In this document: positions 33,615-43,207 of the stretch, piece after piece
How the letters are laid out: each line of letters begins with the position of its first letter
Position numbering within the stretch: position 1 is the stretch's first letter
From: Amycolatopsis nivea
GTDB lineage: Bacteria; Actinomycetota; Actinomycetes; Mycobacteriales; Pseudonocardiaceae
DNA: 64,000 nt
NCBI RefSeq assembly: GCF_004522235.1
Contig: NZ_SDLT01000003.1
Coordinates: forward strand, 124,001 to 188,000
Direction: 5' to 3'
Program-made: the position numbers and the translations under genes
Notes under the pieces: generated by a model
What the model saw: the letters and a program-made list of their open reading frames with translations, nothing else
Database searches by the model: none
Told to the model about the DNA's origin: nothing

Positions 33615-33644
33615 TTGACACTCGCCCAGGCGCGCGACTAACGT
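33615..33644 (+). promoter_or_regulatory. Promoter of the ilvBNC operon
   Basis: TTGACA (33615-33620), 18-bp spacer, TAACGT (33639-33644). Transcription would begin about 33651-33652, directly on the GTG of the leader peptide. Confidence 0.8.
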
Positions 33645-33651
33645 CGGGGCC

Positions 33652-33699
33652 GTGATTACGCAGACCGGTCTCGTACTTCCCCAGCGCGCCGACGCTTAG
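33652..33699 (+). CDS. ilvB leader peptide (attenuator)
   Basis: A 15-codon frame MITQTGLVLPQRADA ending TAG, beginning GTG at the predicted transcription start. The Ile2 and Leu-Val-Leu run (residues 7-9) are the amino acids made by the downstream operon. It is followed by a hairpin with a six-T tract. This is the arrangement of ribosome-mediated attenuation known for actinobacterial ilvB genes. Confidence 0.85.
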   Translation: MITQTGLVLPQRADA

Positions 33700-33725
33700 G
33701 AAGAGTCCTCTGCGTCGACGCGCGA

Positions 33726-33760
33726 CCCTCGTGCGACCTTACGGTCGGCGAGGGTTTTTT
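33726..33760 (+). terminator. Attenuator terminator before ilvB
   Basis: Stem CCCTCG-TG-CGACC / GGTCG-G-CGAGGG with loop TTAC, then TTTTTT (33755-33760). It lies 27 bp after the leader peptide stop and 84 bp before ilvB. Confidence 0.88.
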
Positions 33761-33843
33761 GTTGCGTGAAACCGGTTCCCCGACCGGAAGTACGGCCCAG
33801 ACAACCCGAACGAGTGACACCGAGAACCCACGAGGCAGAACCG

Positions 33844-35730
33844 ATGACCAGTGCCACGTCGCGCAGCGACGCGAAGCCCGGGCCGACCGCGCCCGGTGTC
33901 CCAGGAGCACGTCCGAAGCCCGCCCCGCCGGCGGGTACGCCGGTGCGCGTCACCGGCGCGCAGTCGCTTGTCCGCTCGCTCGAGGCGGTCGGCGCGGAGG
34001 TCGTGTTCGGCATTCCGGGTGGCACCATCCTTCCCGCCTACGACCCGTTGCTCGACTCGACGAAGGTCCGGCACGTCCTCGTCCGCCACGAGCAGGGCGC
34101 CGGGCACGCCGCCACCGGGTACGCCCAGGCGACCGGCAAGGTCGGCGTCTGCATGGCCACCTCGGGTCCGGGAGCCACGAACCTCGTCACTCCGCTGGCC
34201 GACGCCAACATGGACTCGGTTCCGGTCGTCGCCATCACCGGGCAGCAGTCGCGCGCCCTGATCGGCACCGACGCGTTCCAGGAAGCCGACATCTGCGGCA
34301 TCACCATGCCGATCACCAAGCACAACTTCCTCGTCACCGACCCGGCGGAGATCCCGCGGGCGATCGCCGAGGCGTTCCACCTGGCCGCGACCGGACGGCC
34401 GGGCCCGGTGCTGGTGGACATCCCCAAGGACGTGCTGCAGGAGATGACCTCGTTCTCCTGGCCGCCCGAACTGCGGCTGCCCGGCTACCGCCCGACGCTG
34501 CGTCCGCACGGCAAGCAGGTCCGCGAGGCCGCGAAGCTGATCGCACAGGCCAAGCGGCCGGTGCTGTACGTCGGCGGCGGCGTGATCAAGGCCGAGGCGT
34601 CCGAGCAGCTGCGCGAACTCGCCGAGCTGACCGGCATCCCGGTCGCCACCACGCTGATGGCGCGCGGCGCGTTCCCGGACTCGCACCGCCAGCACGTCGG
34701 CATGCCCGGCATGCACGGGTCCGTCGCCGCGGTCGCTTCGATGCAGCGCGCTGACCTGCTGGTCGCGCTCGGCGCCCGGTTCGACGACCGGGTCACCGGC
34801 CAGCTGTCTTCGTTCGCGCCGGACGCGAAGATCGTCCACGCGGACATCGACCCGGCCGAGATCTCCAAGAACCGCAAGGCGGACGTGCCGATCGTCGGCG
34901 ACTGCAAGGAGATCATCGGCGAGCTGATCGAAGCGGTGAAGACCGAGTTCGACCGCGCCCGTCCCGACCTGAGCGACTGGTGGACGCAGGTCGACTCGTG
35001 GCGCGAGGACTACCCGGCTGGCTACGAATGGCCCGACGACGGTTCGCTGTCCCCGCAGTACGTCATCGAGCGGATCGGCGAGCTGGTCGGCCCGGACGCG
35101 GTGTACGCCGCGGGCGTCGGGCAGCACCAGATGTGGGCCGCGCAGTTCGTGAAGTACGAGAAGCCGCGCACCTGGATCAACTCCGGCGGCCTCGGCACCA
35201 TGGGCTTCGCCGTCCCGGCCGCGATGGGCGCGCAGTTCGGCCTCCCGGACACGCAGGTGTGGGCGATCGACGGCGACGGCTGCTTCCAGATGACCAACCA
35301 GGAACTCGCCACGTGCGCCATCGAGGGCGCGCCGATCAAGGTCGCCGTGATCAACAACGGCAACCTCGGCATGGTCCGCCAGTGGCAGAACCTGTTCTAC
35401 TCCGAGCGGTACTCCAACACCGACCTCGGCACGCACAAGCACCGCATCCCGGACTTCACGCTGCTGGCCGAGGCGCTCGGCTGCGCGGGCCTGCGCTGCG
35501 AGGCCAAGGAAGACGTCGACGCGACGATCCGGCGCGCGATGGAAATCAACGACCGCCCCGTCGTGATCGATTTCGTCGTGGGGAAGGATGCCCAGGTGTG
35601 GCCGATGGTCGCCGCGGGCACCGGGAACGACGAGATCATGGCCGTCCGCGGCATCCGGCCGCTGTTCGACGACGACGAGGTTTCGCAGGAAGCCGCCGAG
35701 GCCGCGGCCGCGGAGGGAGAACAAGCATGA
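33844..35730 (+). CDS. ilvB: Acetolactate synthase large subunit
   Basis: 628 residues. A Pro-rich N-terminal extension (about 35) precedes the ThDP domains: [27 protein letters not shown] (catalytic Glu) and [15 protein letters not shown] (ThDP/Mg binding). It condenses pyruvate to acetolactate or with 2-oxobutyrate. ATG 33844 has GAGG about 8 bases upstream. It overlaps ilvN by 4 bp. Corresponds to Rv3003c. Confidence 0.96.
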   Translation: MTSATSRSDAKPGPTAPGVPGARPKPAPPAGTPVRVTGAQSLVRSLEAVGAEVVFGIPGGTILPAYDPLLDSTKVRHVLVRHEQGAGHAATGYAQATGKVGVCMATSGPGATNLVTPLADANMDSVPVVAITGQQSRALIGTDAFQEADICGITMPITKHNFLVTDPAEIPRAIAEAFHLAATGRPGPVLVDIPKDVLQEMTSFSWPPELRLPGYRPTLRPHGKQVREAAKLIAQAKRPVLYVGGGVIKAEASEQLRELAELTGIPVATTLMARGAFPDSHRQHVGMPGMHGSVAAVASMQRADLLVALGARFDDRVTGQLSSFAPDAKIVHADIDPAEISKNRKADVPIVGDCKEIIGELIEAVKTEFDRARPDLSDWWTQVDSWREDYPAGYEWPDDGSLSPQYVIERIGELVGPDAVYAAGVGQHQMWAAQFVKYEKPRTWINSGGLGTMGFAVPAAMGAQFGLPDTQVWAIDGDGCFQMTNQELATCAIEGAPIKVAVINNGNLGMVRQWQNLFYSERYSNTDLGTHKHRIPDFTLLAEALGCAGLRCEAKEDVDATIRRAMEINDRPVVIDFVVGKDAQVWPMVAAGTGNDEIMAVRGIRPLFDDDEVSQEAAEAAAAEGEQA

Positions 35731-36233
35731 CTGTCCACACGCTGAGCGTGCTGGTCGAGAACAAGCCCGGTGTGCTCGCCCGGGTCTCGGGACTGTTCTC
35801 CCGCCGCGGCTTCAACATCGAGTCCCTTGCTGTCGGGCCCACGGAGAACCCCGAGGTGTCCCGGATGACGATCGTGGTCGCCGTTGAGGAGCTACCGCTC
35901 GAACAGGTGACCAAGCAGCTCAACAAGCTGGTGAACGTGATCAAGATCGTCGAGCTGGAAACTGGCAGCGCGGTGCAGCGCGAACTGCTGCTCGTGAAGG
36001 TCAGGGCCGACGCCACCGTGCGCAGCCAGGTCCTCGAGACCGTCCAGCTCTTCCGCGCCAAGGTGGTGGACGTCTCGCCGGAGGCGCTCACCGTCGAGGC
36101 GACCGGGACGTCGGACAAGATCGGCGCGCTGCTGCGGATGCTGGAGCCGTACGGCATCCGCGAACTCGTCCAGTCCGGCATGGTCGCGGTGGGCCGCGGG
36201 GCCCGCTCGATCACCGCCGCTTCTCCCCGCTGA
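35727..36233 (+). CDS. ilvN: Acetolactate synthase regulatory subunit
   Basis: 168 residues. N-terminal ACT domain [20 protein letters not shown] with [13 protein letters not shown], then the C-terminal ALS_ss_C domain. It binds valine and activates and feedback-controls IlvB. Translation is coupled to ilvB by the ATGA overlap; ilvC follows after 42 bp. Confidence 0.96.
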   Translation: MTVHTLSVLVENKPGVLARVSGLFSRRGFNIESLAVGPTENPEVSRMTIVVAVEELPLEQVTKQLNKLVNVIKIVELETGSAVQRELLLVKVRADATVRSQVLETVQLFRAKVVDVSPEALTVEATGTSDKIGALLRMLEPYGIRELVQSGMVAVGRGARSITAASPR

Positions 36234-36251
36234 ACCTCAGATTTCGTGTAA

Positions 36252-37289
<1,038 letters not shown>

Positions 37290-37306
37290 CGGTTTTTCTT
37301 GGCAGG

Positions 37307-37347
37307 AGGCCCCTTCCGTCCGTTCGCCGGACGGCAGGGGCCTCTTT
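37307..37347 (+). terminator. Terminator of ilvBNC
   Basis: Stem AGGCCCCTTCCGTCCG / CGGACGGCAGGGGCCT with loop TTCGC and one internal mismatch, followed by CTTTT. Confidence 0.9.
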
Positions 37348-37360
37348 TCGTTCCAAGGCG

Positions 37361-37378
37361 TTGCCGCTGAATGGCGGA
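37361..37378. repeat. Hairpin-repeat copy abutting the DUF397 promoter
   Basis: TTGCCGCTGAATGGCGGA ends directly against TACGCT (37379-37384), the likely -10 box of the DUF397 gene, so the repeat fills the region between -10 and -35. Confidence 0.65.
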
Positions 37379-37390
37379 TACGCTGTGCCG

Positions 37391-37654
37391 ATGAGCCGCC
37401 CGACCGACGACAAGGCGCACATCCGGCACGAACTCGACCTCACCGGCGTCACCTGGATCCGCGCCGAACCTGCGGGCGTGACCCTGGAGCATTGCGCGGA
37501 GTACGCGTTCGTCCCGCACTCGGACGGGGTGACCTACGTGGCCATCCGGCAGCCGTCCGACCCGGACGGTGCGGTGCTCGTGTTCACGCCTTCGGAATGG
37601 GACGCGTTCACGCGCGGGGTCCGGGACGGCGAGTTCGAGTTGCCGGAGTCGTAG
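37391..37654 (+). CDS. DUF397 domain protein
   Basis: 87 residues. DPDGAVLVFTPSEWDAFTRGVRDGEF is the DUF397 C-terminal signature. Such small proteins usually sit beside XRE-type regulators in actinobacteria as putative toxin/antitoxin or developmental partners; no such regulator is adjacent here, so it is an orphan. TACGCT lies 6 bases before the ATG, a leaderless arrangement. Confidence 0.82.
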   Translation: MSRPTDDKAHIRHELDLTGVTWIRAEPAGVTLEHCAEYAFVPHSDGVTYVAIRQPSDPDGAVLVFTPSEWDAFTRGVRDGEFELPES

Positions 37655-37708
37655 GTTTTCGCGACCCTTTGTGACCGGGAAACCGGCCTCGCTGCTTGGG
37701 GGCGGCTG

Positions 37709-37726
37709 TTGCCGTTTAGTGGCGAA
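37709..37726. repeat. Hairpin-repeat copy between DUF397 and dppA
   Basis: TTGCCGTTTAGTGGCGAA lies 55 bp after the DUF397 stop, between two convergent genes. Confidence 0.75.
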
Positions 37727-37799
37727 TCTGTGGTTAGCGGTGTGATTGCCCAGGTCAGAGGTTCGAGCGCGGCCGTGCGGTCGGGGCTGGCAGTCCGGA

Positions 37800-38618
37800 T
37801 CAGACGGCTCCGAGCGTCGCGATGAGTTCGATGACCTGGTAGGCCGTCGGGAAGTCCGGTGCCCGGTAGCGGAGGGTACGGCCGTCGGCGAGTTCCATAC
37901 CCGGCACCAGCAGTGCGTGTTCGGTCATCCGGGGCCGGTGCACCTGGACTTCCAGGTCGACCGGGCCGTCGAAGCGCAGCGGTCGGACGTCCTCCCGGCC
38001 GGCCAGCGCTTCGGGTACCGCGTGCTCGGTTTGGTCGCACGCTTCGTCGGGATGCAGCATCGCGGCCGCGCCCGCCCCCAGCGCGCGTTTGACCACCACG
38101 GAGCGGATGCCCGGGGCGACTTCGGCCGCCTCAGCCGCCACGGTGTCATCGCCGCTGGCCAGCACCGGCGGCGTGCCGTAGTGCGCCGCGAGCGCGGTGT
38201 TCAGACCGATTTCGCCCAACGAACGGCCATTGCAACGGACGTCCGCGATGGTCCCGCCGGAGATGGTGTGCGCCATGACCGAGCGGGGTGTGCCGGCCTT
38301 GCCGTGGTAGCCGATGAACAGGACCGCGTCCGTATTCTCGGCCAATCCCGCCATCATCCCGCCAGGCTTGGGTGTGCCGCGGAGCAATTCGGCGCGTCGG
38401 TCCAGCAGTTCGGGCAGAAGGTTCCGGAAGCTCGCGTGCGCCTCGGTGACCTGGACGTGCGTGGCTGCGTCATACGCGAATACGCCGCGGACGGCTGCGT
38501 TGGCCTCCGCGGTGAGCAGCTTGCGGTTGCGTTCGTATTCGCTGTGCCCGGGAATGACCTCTTCGCCGTGGACCTCTCCGGCGATTCCCTCCATGTCGAC
38601 CGAGACGAGCACCCGCAT
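37800..38618 (-). CDS. M55 family D-aminopeptidase (DppA-like)
   Basis: 272 residues from ATG 38618 (an ATG three codons upstream is possible). VSVDMEGIAG, the metal-binding EAHASFRN and FIGYHGKAGTPRSVMAHT match DppA, a zinc decameric peptidase that cleaves D-Ala-containing di/tripeptides. A role in recycling wall-derived peptides is inferred. No dipeptide permease genes are adjacent. Confidence 0.9.
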   Translation of the reverse strand: MRVLVSVDMEGIAGEVHGEEVIPGHSEYERNRKLLTAEANAAVRGVFAYDAATHVQVTEAHASFRNLLPELLDRRAELLRGTPKPGGMMAGLAENTDAVLFIGYHGKAGTPRSVMAHTISGGTIADVRCNGRSLGEIGLNTALAAHYGTPPVLASGDDTVAAEAAEVAPGIRSVVVKRALGAGAAAMLHPDEACDQTEHAVPEALAGREDVRPLRFDGPVDLEVQVHRPRMTEHALLVPGMELADGRTLRYRAPDFPTAYQVIELIATLGAV

Positions 38619-38806
38619 CTCCATCACGCCCTTCTTGGCGACACATGGTCAGGAATGCCACCTTATCGAGCGATTCCGTGCACGGGTCGCGATCGGCCGC
38701 CTCGCGTTTGGCGGGATTCTCGGGTCTCCGGATGTTCGGTCGATCGCGAGTTTCGCCGATTCGCGGCTACTCCGATCTCGCCGGACCAGATTCGTGTCCC
38801 GTCGGA

Positions 38807-38825
38807 TTCGCCACTGGGAGGCCAA
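38807..38825. repeat. Degenerate hairpin-repeat copy in gap 38619-38862
   Basis: TTCGCCACTGGGAGGCCAA lies between the start of the DppA-like gene and the stop of the TetR gene, where a TetR transcript would end. A weaker relative is visible near 38753. Nothing else is visible in the gap. Confidence 0.5.
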
Positions 38826-38862
38826 TGCTGCAGCGGCCGGTGCGGTGCGCGCGGGCTGGCCC

Positions 38863-39423
38863 TCAGGACGGCAGGAAGATCGCCGCCGCCGCGTCGGCAA
38901 GTGCGTCGGGACTTGGCGAGTCCGCCTCGGTTTGGGCCAGGTGCAGCAGCCCGAGAATGGCCGCGTAAGCGACTCGCGCCCGATGCGCCGCCTGATCCGG
39001 CGGGAAGCCGAGTTCGAGATACGTGCTGGTCAGAAGGTTGAGTCGGGCTTGGTTGACGCGGCCGACCGCGTCCTTGACCCGCGGGTCGTTGCGATCGCCG
39101 AGCAGGCTCAGGTGTACCGACGGGGCCAATGGCTGGACGGCGCGCACGACGGCGGTGAGCAGTTCACGCAGCCGTTGCCGCGGATCGGCGATTGCGGCGT
39201 ACTCGGCGAGCCCCGCTTCGCCGTGGTTTCGCCCCCAATCGGCGAGAGCCGCGGTGATCAGCTCGTCCCGGTTGCGGAAGTGCGCGTAGAAACTGCCCTT
39301 GGTCACGCCGAGCGTCCGCGCGAGCGGCTCGACTCCGACCGCGGCCAGTCCGCCGTCCGCGATCGCCTTCAGCGCGGCCCGCGTCCAGTCCTGGGCGGAC
39401 AGCCGGGGCGAATCGTTCACCAT
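38863..39423 (-). CDS. TetR family transcriptional regulator
   Basis: 186 residues. N-terminal HTH: ALKAIADGGLAAVGVEPLARTLGVTKGSFYAHFRNRDELI. ATG 39423 is chosen because upstream codons run through the operator region. It is divergent from the cupin gene, and the shared 104-bp region contains three related dyads, so autorepression and control of the cupin gene are likely. Confidence 0.9.
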   Translation of the reverse strand: MVNDSPRLSAQDWTRAALKAIADGGLAAVGVEPLARTLGVTKGSFYAHFRNRDELITAALADWGRNHGEAGLAEYAAIADPRQRLRELLTAVVRAVQPLAPSVHLSLLGDRNDPRVKDAVGRVNQARLNLLTSTYLELGFPPDQAAHRARVAYAAILGLLHLAQTEADSPSPDALADAAAAIFLPS

Positions 39424-39430
39424 GCGCGGA

Positions 39431-39504
39431 GGATACGCCACCGTATTGACGGCCCTGTCCGCGCTGGATACGGTGGCGTATCCATGCGCAGCCGTATCCA
39501 TACG
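39431..39504. promoter_or_regulatory. TetR operators and cupin promoter
   Basis: GGATACGCCACCGTAT (39431-39446) is repeated inverted as ATACGGTGGCGTATCC (39468-39483). The second site is itself a dyad, TGGATACG-GTGG-CGTATCCA (39465-39484), and a third dyad CGTATCCATACG lies at 39493-39504. TTGACG (39446-39451), a 17-bp spacer and TACGGT (39469-39474) form a promoter toward the cupin gene, with the operator over its -10. Confidence 0.82.
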
Positions 39505-39527
39505 CTGCCGTACTGAGGGGCGAAGAG

Positions 39528-40067
39528 ATGGCACACGCGAAGGTTCGCCGAGTGGTCACCGGGCACGACTCCGACGGCAAGGCCCGGGTGGTCGCCGATG
39601 GCACCGTCGAGCCGATCACCTCCGGCTTGATGCCGGGCTGCGCGATCTACCGGCTGTGGGGCAGGGACGAGCGACCGGCATTTCCCGACAACGGCTCGCC
39701 AGGTCAGGCCGAGGCGTATTACCCGCCGCGGGACGGTTCGCGGTTCATGATCAACACGATCGCGCCTGGCGAACTGACCCCGGCGCGGGATCTCGACGTG
39801 ACGGCAGCCTGGGAAGAACTGGAGCGACAGGCACCGGGCGCGGCCGCCGCAATGGAGCCCGACGCACCGGGCATGCACACCACCGACACTCTCGATTACG
39901 TCCTGGTCGTCTCGGGCGAGGTCACGTTGGAGCTGGACGACGGGGAGCAGACGGTCTTGCGGACAGGCGATGTCGTCGTCCAAAACGGCACGCGGCACGC
40001 CTGGCGAAACCACGGTGCCGAACCGTGCACGATCGTCGGCGTCGCTGTCGGTGCGGATCGGGCGTAG
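39528..40067 (+). CDS. Cupin domain protein
   Basis: 179 residues. The C-terminal cupin barrel has TLDYVLVVSGEVTLELDDGEQTVLRTGDVVVQNGTRHAWRN; the usual first-motif HxH histidines are replaced by DYVLVVSG, and His near the end (TRHAW) is kept, so metal binding is uncertain. Substrate unknown. Under the divergent TetR; a hairpin repeat begins 6 bp after the stop (40074-40092). Confidence 0.85.
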   Translation: MAHAKVRRVVTGHDSDGKARVVADGTVEPITSGLMPGCAIYRLWGRDERPAFPDNGSPGQAEAYYPPRDGSRFMINTIAPGELTPARDLDVTAAWEELERQAPGAAAAMEPDAPGMHTTDTLDYVLVVSGEVTLELDDGEQTVLRTGDVVVQNGTRHAWRNHGAEPCTIVGVAVGADRA

Positions 40068-40073
40068 GCCGGA

Positions 40074-40092
40074 TTCGCCACTGAGCGGCGAC
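40074..40092. repeat. Hairpin-repeat copy at the cupin gene end
   Basis: TTCGCCACTGAGCGGCGAC starts 6 bp after the cupin stop, in a terminator-like position. Confidence 0.75.
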
Positions 40093-40113
40093 AGTTCCTT
40101 TTGCCCGCCGGGT

Positions 40114-40144
40114 TTGACATTGACATTGTGACAAGGTCTTCACT
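40114..40144 (+). promoter_or_regulatory. MerR-type promoter of the HEAT/MerR operon
   Basis: TTGACA (40114-40119) and TTCACT (40139-40144) are 19 bp apart. A 23-bp imperfect dyad (40116-40138, GACNTTGNCA with its complement TGNCAANGTC) fills the spacer. This is the expected site for the MerR protein encoded by the second gene. Confidence 0.6.
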
Positions 40145-40164
40145 GGTCGGCGGAGGTGATCCCG

Positions 40165-40845
40165 ATGAACTCGACCCAGATGAATTCCCAGCTCACACGG
40201 CTGATCGAGGCGTTGGGCGCCGGGGACTCGTCGACGCGGCTGCAGGCCGCCCTGACGATCGGAACGCGCCCGGACGGCCCTGGTCTCGTCGAGGCGCTCG
40301 TCGCACGGTGCGCGATCGAGCCGGACTTTTACGTACGCGACATGCTCACTTGGGCGTTGACCCGGTTCCCGGCCGGGGACACGGTGCCGCGGCTTCTCGC
40401 GGAGCTGCGGTCGCCGGTGGCGCAGGCCCGGAGCCAGTCGCTGCACACGTTGTCCAAAATCGGCGACCGGAACGTGTGGCCAGCGATCACCCGATCGTTG
40501 CTGCGCGACGCCGACGACGAGGTCGCGAGAAGCGCGTGGCGGGCGGCTGTCGTCCTGGTGCCAGACGGAGACAAGCCCGGGCTGGCGGCTGAACTGGCGA
40601 CACAGCTCGGTCGCGGCGACCGGACGCTGCAGCTCAGCCTCAGCCGAGCGCTGGTCGCGCTCGGTCCCATGATCGAGCCGGTGCTGGAGGCCGCAGTGAC
40701 GAGTACCGACCCGGACGTTCGGGCGCACGCTGTTGCCACAGAGCGGCTGCTTCGCGACCCAGACGCCGGTTTCGACCAAGCCGTGGACGAGGCGAAACGG
40801 ATTGTCGCACTCGGTCCGGAACGGGCTCGGGAAACCGCGTGCTGA
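40165..40845 (+). CDS. HEAT-repeat protein
   Basis: 226 residues made of alpha-helical HEAT-like repeats (LQAALTIGTRPDG..LVEAL, VRDMLTWALTRFP, VPRLLAELRSPVAQARSQSLHTLSKIGD). It probably binds proteins. ATG 40165 has GGAGG 8 bases upstream. The 3' end overlaps the MerR-HEAT gene by 7 bp, so they are a unit; the shared HEAT fold suggests the two proteins may interact. Confidence 0.8.
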   Translation: MNSTQMNSQLTRLIEALGAGDSSTRLQAALTIGTRPDGPGLVEALVARCAIEPDFYVRDMLTWALTRFPAGDTVPRLLAELRSPVAQARSQSLHTLSKIGDRNVWPAITRSLLRDADDEVARSAWRAAVVLVPDGDKPGLAAELATQLGRGDRTLQLSLSRALVALGPMIEPVLEAAVTSTDPDVRAHAVATERLLRDPDAGFDQAVDEAKRIVALGPERARETAC

Positions 40846-41870
40846 TCGGCGAGGTCGCCCGCCGTTCGGGGGTGAGCACCCGGATGCTCCGGCACTACGA
40901 CGCCCTCGGCCTGGTGCGGCCGACCGGTCGCACCGTGGGCGGCTATCGCGAATACTCCGCCGACGACATCCGCCGGATCTTCCACGTGGAGAGCCTCCGG
41001 TCGCTCGGGATGTCGCTGCGGCAGATCGGCCGGGCGCTGGAAGATCCCGCTTTCGTGCCGTCGGAGCTGGTCGGCGACCTCATCCGGCGGACCGAAGACC
41101 GGCTGAAGCGGGAACAGGAGCTGCTCGACCGGCTCCGCGCGGTCGATGCCTCGGCACCCTCCGGATGGGAGGGTGCCTTGCGCATCGTCGAATTGCTGCG
41201 CGGGCTCAATTCACCGGGTGCCGCGCGTCGGCAGCAGACGGTCCTGGCTCCGGCCGACGATGTCCCGGTCCCCGCAGAAGTGCTGGCCAGGGCGATCCTC
41301 GCCGAATCCGACCCGAACGTCGCCGGCGCACTCCGATGGGCCCTCGCCCGGACAGACGGCGACGCGGTGGCGAATGTGGCGTCCGGTCTCCGCTCGGAGA
41401 ACGCCGACGTCCGCCGACGCGCGATCCTGGCACTCATCGAGTTGCCCGGCGACGAGGCGACCGCTGTGTTGATGGACGCGCTCGCCGGTTCCGATCCTGC
41501 GGTCCGTCGGCATGCGGCGCTCGCTCTAGGCGCGCGAGGTGTAGGGGAGGCGGTGCCGACGCTTGTCGAAATGGTCGTTGAGGGGCGAAACGACGTCGAG
41601 GCAGCTGAGGTTTTGGGCGCGCTGGCGGACGGGGGTGCGGGCGGAATTGTCGGCGCGTTGGTCGAGGCCTCGGCGGCGCATCCTGCCGATTCAGCGGTGC
41701 GGATCCGGTTGACGCAGGCACTCGCGGAGATGCCGGGGACGCTCGCGCACGGGGCGTTGCAGCAACTGACAGGGGATGGGGATCGGGCGGTGGCGTTGGT
41801 GGCTTCGGCTTTGGTGAAGGTTGTTGAAGAGCGTGAGGGTGTTGGTGGTGAGGGCTCGGGAAGCACCTAG
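40839..41870 (+). CDS. MerR family regulator fused to HEAT repeats
   Basis: 343 residues. Residues 1-70 are a MerR winged helix (LIGEVARRSGVSTRMLRHYDALGLVRPTG, YREYSADDIRRI), followed by the dimer coiled coil and, from about 140, HEAT repeats (RRRAILALIELPGDEATAVLMDALAGSDPAVRRHAALALG). The HEAT part replaces the usual small ligand domain, so the signal may be a protein rather than a small molecule. GTG start overlaps the preceding gene. Confidence 0.87.
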   Translation: MLIGEVARRSGVSTRMLRHYDALGLVRPTGRTVGGYREYSADDIRRIFHVESLRSLGMSLRQIGRALEDPAFVPSELVGDLIRRTEDRLKREQELLDRLRAVDASAPSGWEGALRIVELLRGLNSPGAARRQQTVLAPADDVPVPAEVLARAILAESDPNVAGALRWALARTDGDAVANVASGLRSENADVRRRAILALIELPGDEATAVLMDALAGSDPAVRRHAALALGARGVGEAVPTLVEMVVEGRNDVEAAEVLGALADGGAGGIVGALVEASAAHPADSAVRIRLTQALAEMPGTLAHGALQQLTGDGDRAVALVASALVKVVEEREGVGGEGSGST

Positions 41871-41923
41871 CCGGGTGCCGGTAGTTGGCGGAGATTCAGT
41901 GGGTTGAAGCTGGTCAGGGGCAT

Positions 41924-42220
41924 TTGCCATTTAAGGGCGAAAGTTGATCTGGGGTGACTGGCCGTTCAGCGGCGACCGGCTGTTGCCGCTGAACGGCGAA
42001 CGACCGCGGTGGCAGTTGGTGTCACCGGCTGGCGAGGTCCGGGGCTGTGGGCGTCTGCCGCTTAACGGCAACGATGGTTTCGACGGTTGATTGGCTGCGT
42101 CGGGATGCTGGTTCGCCGTTGAGTGGCGAATCTTGTGACGAGCCGTCGTGGCGGTGGCGGACAGCGTGGGGGTTGCCGTTCAGCGGCGAGAGAGCGGAGC
42201 AGTTGCCGTTATTCGGCGAC
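41924..42220. repeat. Cluster of seven hairpin-repeat copies
   Basis: The gap 41871-42208 holds copies at 41924-41941, 41959-41976, 41983-42000, 42055-42072, 42112-42130, 42173-42190 and 42203-42220. The last contains the stop codon of the convergent SnoaL gene. No gene lies in this stretch. Confidence 0.82.
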
Positions 42221-43105
42221 GCGGGCGATGAGTTCCGGCAGGCGTCCGGTGGCTGCAGCCAGGGCGAGGTGGTCGCCGTAGTCGCGGGATTCGACGATCT
42301 GGCCGTCTCGGATGCGCATGACGAAGATGTTGTTCACCTGGAACGGAGTCCTGGAGCTGGTTTCGCCTACGTAGGTCGATTCGCCGATGACGACTTCGGG
42401 GTCGGTGCTCAGGTGGAGCACCAGGTCGGTCACCTCGATGCGGAAGGCTGCTGCGGCACCGGCGGCGAAGTGGGTTCGCAGGTCGTCTCGGGTGCGGAGG
42501 ATGGGGGCACCGGGCAGGAACGGGTGGCGGACATCGGTTTTTGCCGCATAGAGGTCGGGGAGTTCGGACCAGCGTCCGTCGGCGACGCCGAAGACGACTC
42601 GTTGGAATACGCCTTCGCGGCTGTTCGGGGAGAAGAGTTCAGTCGGGCGCGGAGCGATGGGGCGTGGTTCGTAAGCGGGCGCTTGGGCGTATGCCGCGTC
42701 TAGGCCGGCGGTCGCGTTTTGGATCACGGCTAGGCGCAGGTAGTCGTGATAGTCGCGGGTGTGCGTAAGGAGTCCGTCGCGGGCGCGGAGGACTTGGATG
42801 TTGGCGGTCTCGGTGGTCCGGCCGGTTTTTCGCGATTCGGCGGTGTACTGGTATTCGGCCACGATGACGTCGGGGGCGGTGGTGTCGTGGATGGTCACGT
42901 CGTGGCGTTTGAGGCGAAGGGTTTGGCCCAGGCCGCTGACGAAACGGTCGTGCACTGCGGCGCGGCCTTCCAAGCGTCCGGGCCTGGGGACTGCGGTGGG
43001 GTGTTCCACGACGGTGTCTTCGGAGTAGAGGCGTGCGAGGTCGGCGAAGCGGCCGTCGGTGATTCCGGTGGAGAGCTGGTCGAACAGGTCGCGTGCAGTC
43101 GGCAT
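42209..43105 (-). CDS. Tandem SnoaL/NTF2-like protein
   Basis: 298 residues made of two NTF2-like cone domains: residues 1-140 (LFDQLSTGITDGRFADLARLYSEDTVVEHP ... RDYHDYLRLA) and 155-298 (FQRVVFGVADGRWSELPDLYA ... SRDYGDHLALAAATGR). The duplicated ending RDYxDxL shows internal duplication. Ligand or reaction unknown. Its stop codon lies in a hairpin repeat (42203-42220). A 46-bp inverted repeat lies just upstream of its start. Confidence 0.83.
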   Translation of the reverse strand: MPTARDLFDQLSTGITDGRFADLARLYSEDTVVEHPTAVPRPGRLEGRAAVHDRFVSGLGQTLRLKRHDVTIHDTTAPDVIVAEYQYTAESRKTGRTTETANIQVLRARDGLLTHTRDYHDYLRLAVIQNATAGLDAAYAQAPAYEPRPIAPRPTELFSPNSREGVFQRVVFGVADGRWSELPDLYAAKTDVRHPFLPGAPILRTRDDLRTHFAAGAAAAFRIEVTDLVLHLSTDPEVVIGESTYVGETSSRTPFQVNNIFVMRIRDGQIVESRDYGDHLALAAATGRLPELIARVAE

Positions 43106-43127
43106 GAGGGTCTCCGCGGGGTCGGTT

Positions 43128-43173
43128 AACCGGAGTCTGTAGTCCGTTACGATACGGACTACAGACTCCGGTT
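43128..43173. promoter_or_regulatory. Perfect 20-bp inverted repeat upstream of the SnoaL gene
   Basis: Arms 43128-43147 and 43154-43173 are exact complements around a 6-bp centre TACGAT; the inner part reads GTAGTCCGT...ACGGACTAC. It is 22 bp upstream of the SnoaL ATG, an operator-like position, and 24 bp after the ankyrin gene stop, where it could also form a terminator hairpin. No U tract is seen, so an operator for a TetR-type dimer or dimer pair is favoured. Confidence 0.7.
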
Positions 43174-43189
43174 GTCTACCGGCCGGGAG

Positions 43190-43207
43190 TTGCCGATTAG
43201 TGGCGAC
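43190..43207. repeat. Hairpin repeat containing the ankyrin gene stop
   Basis: TTGCCGATTAGTGGCGAC; the minus-strand TAA (43197-43199) is in its loop. Confidence 0.75.
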
